DNA from: Candidatus Sumerlaeota bacterium
Lineage (GTDB): Bacteria > Sumerlaeota > Sumerlaeia > UBA8349
NCBI GenBank assembly: GCA_003501375.1
Contig: DNPO01000441.1
Location: 1 to 6,924 of the forward strand
Reading direction: 5' to 3'
Length of the DNA stretch: 6,924 nt
This document shows positions 5,919 to 6,924 of the stretch, piece after piece. The position numbers were made by a program, and so were the translations under genes. The first letter of the stretch is position 1, and the number at the start of each line of letters is the position of its first letter. The notes beneath the pieces were generated by a model that saw only the letters and a program-made list of their open reading frames with translations, did no database searches and was not told where the DNA came from.

Positions 5919-5934
5919 CGCCCCCTGTTTTTTT
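5919..5934 (+). repeat. Copy 2 of shared intergenic motif CGCCCCCTGTTTTTTT
   Basis: Identical over 16 bases to 1760-1775. It lies 44 nt after the peptidase stop codon. The upstream flank (TTAACCCACCCTG) does not match the first copy, so only the motif itself is shared. No stem precedes it. It abuts the phased CGC-AT repeat that follows. Confidence 0.45.
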
Positions 5935-5937
5935 AAC

Positions 5938-5967
5938 CGCGAATGAGCGCTTATCGTCGCTAATCCC
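5938..5967 (+). repeat. Three 10-bp-phased CGC(G/T)(A/T)AT units
   Basis: CGCGAAT (5938), CGCTTAT (5948) and CGCTAAT (5958) start exactly 10 bases apart, so they face the same side of the helix. The leading context is TTTTTTTAACCGCGAATGAGCG. It resembles AACCGCGAATGAACGCGAAT-type intergenic repeats that I recall from many environmental bacterial genomes; that resemblance is from memory. Role unknown; a protein-binding array or a remnant dispersed repeat are both possible. Confidence 0.4.
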
Positions 5968-6036
5968 CCACCGCGTTGCCTCAAGTAAAAATGTCACCGA
6001 AGGCTAAGCGGCGAGTAAATCTCCTCCACAAAAGTC

Positions 6037-6065
6037 TTGCTATTTTCCAATCCCCCCCTTAGGAT
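6037..6065 (+). promoter_or_regulatory. Weak candidate promoter for nusA
   Basis: TTGCTA (6037-6042) and TAGGAT (6060-6065) are separated by 17 nt; each matches the sigma-70 consensus at 4 of 6 positions. It would start transcripts near 6072, immediately before the 6073 hairpin. An alternative -10, TATTAT at 6101-6106, has no matching -35. Low confidence. Confidence 0.25.
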
Positions 6066-6072
6066 GGCTCCC

Positions 6073-6105
6073 AAAGTGGGCGTGTGCCCACTTTTTGTTT
6101 TATTA
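6073..6105 (+). terminator. Rho-independent terminator upstream of nusA
   Basis: A perfect 9-bp stem, AAAGTGGGC (6073-6081) with GCCCACTTT (6086-6094), closed by a GTGT loop and followed by T-rich TTTTTGTTTTATT. It is about 200 nt beyond the peptidase stop and 80 nt before nusA. It may end the phosphatase-peptidase transcript, or act as a leader attenuator for nusA if that promoter is upstream. Structure is certain; which role applies is not. Confidence 0.85.
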
Positions 6106-6107
6106 TG

Positions 6108-6145
6108 GCCCCCCCAGGCGGGGGCGTGGCCTCCCAGACCGGGAG
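6108..6145 (+). promoter_or_regulatory. Paired GC-rich hairpins in the nusA leader
   Basis: GCCCCC (6108-6113) pairs with GGGGGC (6120-6125) around a 6-nt loop. CTCCC (6131-6135) then pairs with GGGAG (6141-6145) around AGACC. The second GGGAG could instead pair with an identical CTCCC at 6068-6072, spanning the terminator. They may regulate or stabilise the nusA message; no known riboswitch class is recognised. Confidence 0.45.
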
Positions 6146-6167
6146 AGAAAACCCGTGAAGGTAACGT

Positions 6168-6179
6168 AAGGAGTGAAGG
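6168..6179 (+). promoter_or_regulatory. nusA ribosome binding sites
   Basis: AAGGAG (6168-6173, 11 nt before the ATG) and GAAGG (6175-6179, 5 nt before) both precede ATG 6185. Together they fix this start; either could serve as the Shine-Dalgarno. Confidence 0.7.
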
Positions 6180-6184
6180 TAGTC

Positions 6185-6924
6185 ATGGATTTTACCAATC
6201 TGAAACGCGACGTGAGTGCTGTCGCCAAAGAAAAAGACCTCGACATTGCCATTGTTAAGGAAGCCATTGAGTACGCCCTGGTGGCTGCTTCTAAAAAAAA
6301 CCTTTCGCACTATAACGATGCACGTGCTGAATTAAATATGGAAACCGGTGAACTACACCTGCTGGTGAAAAAAATCGTTGTGGACGAACCGCAAAACGAT
6401 CGTACCGAAGTGTCGCGTCGTGATGCCCGTAAAATTCTCAAAGACCCCCACATCGGCATGGGCGACGTGGTGGAAATTCCGATTGAACCTGCCGCATTTG
6501 GCCGTATTGCTGCCCAGTCCGCCCGCCAGATCGTGATGCAGCGCATCCGCGATGCCGAGCGTAAAAAGACCCAGGATGAATTTTCCAAGCGTATCAACCA
6601 AGTAGTCACTGGTACGGTGCAGCGCTTCGAGCGTCGCGATGTGATCATGAACATCGGTCGCGCCGAAGGTATCATGCCGATTTACGAGCAGCCCGCTGGT
6701 GGTCATTTCAAGCACAATGACCGCTTGAAAGTCCTCATTCTCGATGTGCGCGAAACCCCCAAAGGTCCGCAGATTGTCCTGTCCCGTCGCTCACCGAATC
6801 TCGTGGTTAAACTGTTTGAGAGCGAAGTTCCCGAAATCGCCGATGGCACCGTAAAGATCATCGGTGTGGCGCGCGAGGCCGGTGTTCGTACCAAAATCGC
6901 CGTGGTCAGTTCCAGTTCCGACGT
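6185..6924 (+). CDS. nusA: Transcription termination/antitermination factor NusA, 3' end outside window
   Basis: Open to the window end: 246 codons plus two bases, starting MDFTNLKRDVSAVAKEKD. NusA binds RNA polymerase and nascent RNA and promotes pausing, intrinsic termination and, with other Nus factors, antitermination. Residues 1 to about 140 are the polymerase-binding N-terminal domain, including VSRRDA, GDVVEIPIEP and FGRIAAQSARQIVMQRIRDAE. Residues 143 to about 202 are the S1 domain (GTVQRFERRDVIMNIGRAEG, ETPKGPQIVLSRR). KH1 begins near 203 (VVKLFESEVPEIADGTVKIIGVAREAGVRTKIAV). Roughly the second half, normally KH1-KH2 and any acidic repeats, lies beyond the window. Codon choice (many CGT, GGT) looks like a highly expressed gene. 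rimP, the usual upstream neighbour in rimP-nusA-infB operons, is absent here. The leader carries an intrinsic terminator and two hairpins, suggesting possible autoregulation. Identification is very secure. Confidence 0.97.
   Translation, partial: MDFTNLKRDVSAVAKEKDLDIAIVKEAIEYALVAASKKNLSHYNDARAELNMETGELHLLVKKIVVDEPQNDRTEVSRRDARKILKDPHIGMGDVVEIPIEPAAFGRIAAQSARQIVMQRIRDAERKKTQDEFSKRINQVVTGTVQRFERRDVIMNIGRAEGIMPIYEQPAGGHFKHNDRLKVLILDVRETPKGPQIVLSRRSPNLVVKLFESEVPEIADGTVKIIGVAREAGVRTKIAVVSSSSD

Larger units (their letters stand above)
5875..6184. other. Intergenic region and nusA leader
   Basis: 310 bp without a convincing gene. In order it holds: the second copy of CGCCCCCTGTTTTTTT (5919-5934), a 10-bp-phased short repeat (5938-5967), a weak promoter-like pair (6037-6065), an intrinsic terminator (6073-6105), two GC-rich hairpins (6108-6145) and purine-rich ribosome sites (6168-6179). 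The open frame from 6037 to 6258 overlaps nusA out of frame and has no recognisable domain. Confidence 0.75.

Noticed and set aside
5954..6014. Inverted repeat TCGTCGCT / AGCGGCGA
   Set aside because: Only 8 pairs with one wobble and a 45-nt loop; not distinguishable from chance.
6037..6258. 73-codon + strand open frame before nusA
   Set aside because: It runs through the terminator and hairpins and overlaps nusA out of frame, with no domain.
1..6924. CRISPR array, tRNA, rRNA or insertion sequence with transposase
   Set aside because: No regularly spaced direct repeats of CRISPR size, no tRNA cloverleaf or rRNA segment recognised, and no transposase motif in any frame.

Overview
The window looks like chromosomal DNA from a free-living or gut/sediment bacterium of roughly even base composition with a strong secreted-protein repertoire. 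A family GH97 glycosidase, F5/8-type (discoidin-like) and NPCBM sugar-binding modules, and a secreted LIM-like/DA1-like peptidase fit a polysaccharide-degrading lineage such as Verrucomicrobiota, Lentisphaerota, Planctomycetota or a neighbouring candidate phylum. This placement is an inference from gene content only. All recognised genes are on the + strand.

Layout. Positions 1-1614 hold the 3' part of a GH97 alpha-glycosidase gene. It is followed by a large imperfect inverted repeat (1618-1698) that resembles a REPIN-type element, and then about 400 bp without a convincing gene. Positions 2096-2740 and 2832-4013 are tandem paralogues. Both have a signal peptide and a discoidin-like domain, roughly 60% identical by hand alignment. 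The first ends in a KKDE tail; the second continues through a Ser/Thr/Pro linker into an NPCBM domain. A hairpin lies between them, and a textbook intrinsic terminator (4056-4099) closes the pair. A TATAAT-type promoter (4162-4167) then precedes a two-gene unit: a small COG4551-type protein tyrosine phosphatase (4199-4540) and, 17 nt later, a secreted protein with twelve CxxC motifs and an HEYAH/NEG metallopeptidase core resembling plant DA1 (4558-5874). A 310-bp intergenic region carries a 16-nt motif also present at 1760, a 10-bp-phased repeat, an intrinsic terminator and two GC-rich hairpins. It leads into nusA (6185 to the window end, incomplete).

How the genes relate. The GH97 enzyme and the two binding-domain proteins form a plausible extracytoplasmic glycan-handling neighbourhood, though whether they are co-transcribed is unclear because of the 481-bp gap. 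The phosphatase and DA1-like peptidase are very likely one operon. nusA is a housekeeping gene with its own structured leader and, unusually, has no rimP immediately upstream. The most interesting objects are the secreted LIM-like/DA1-like peptidase, the REPIN-like repeat, and the terminator-containing nusA leader.
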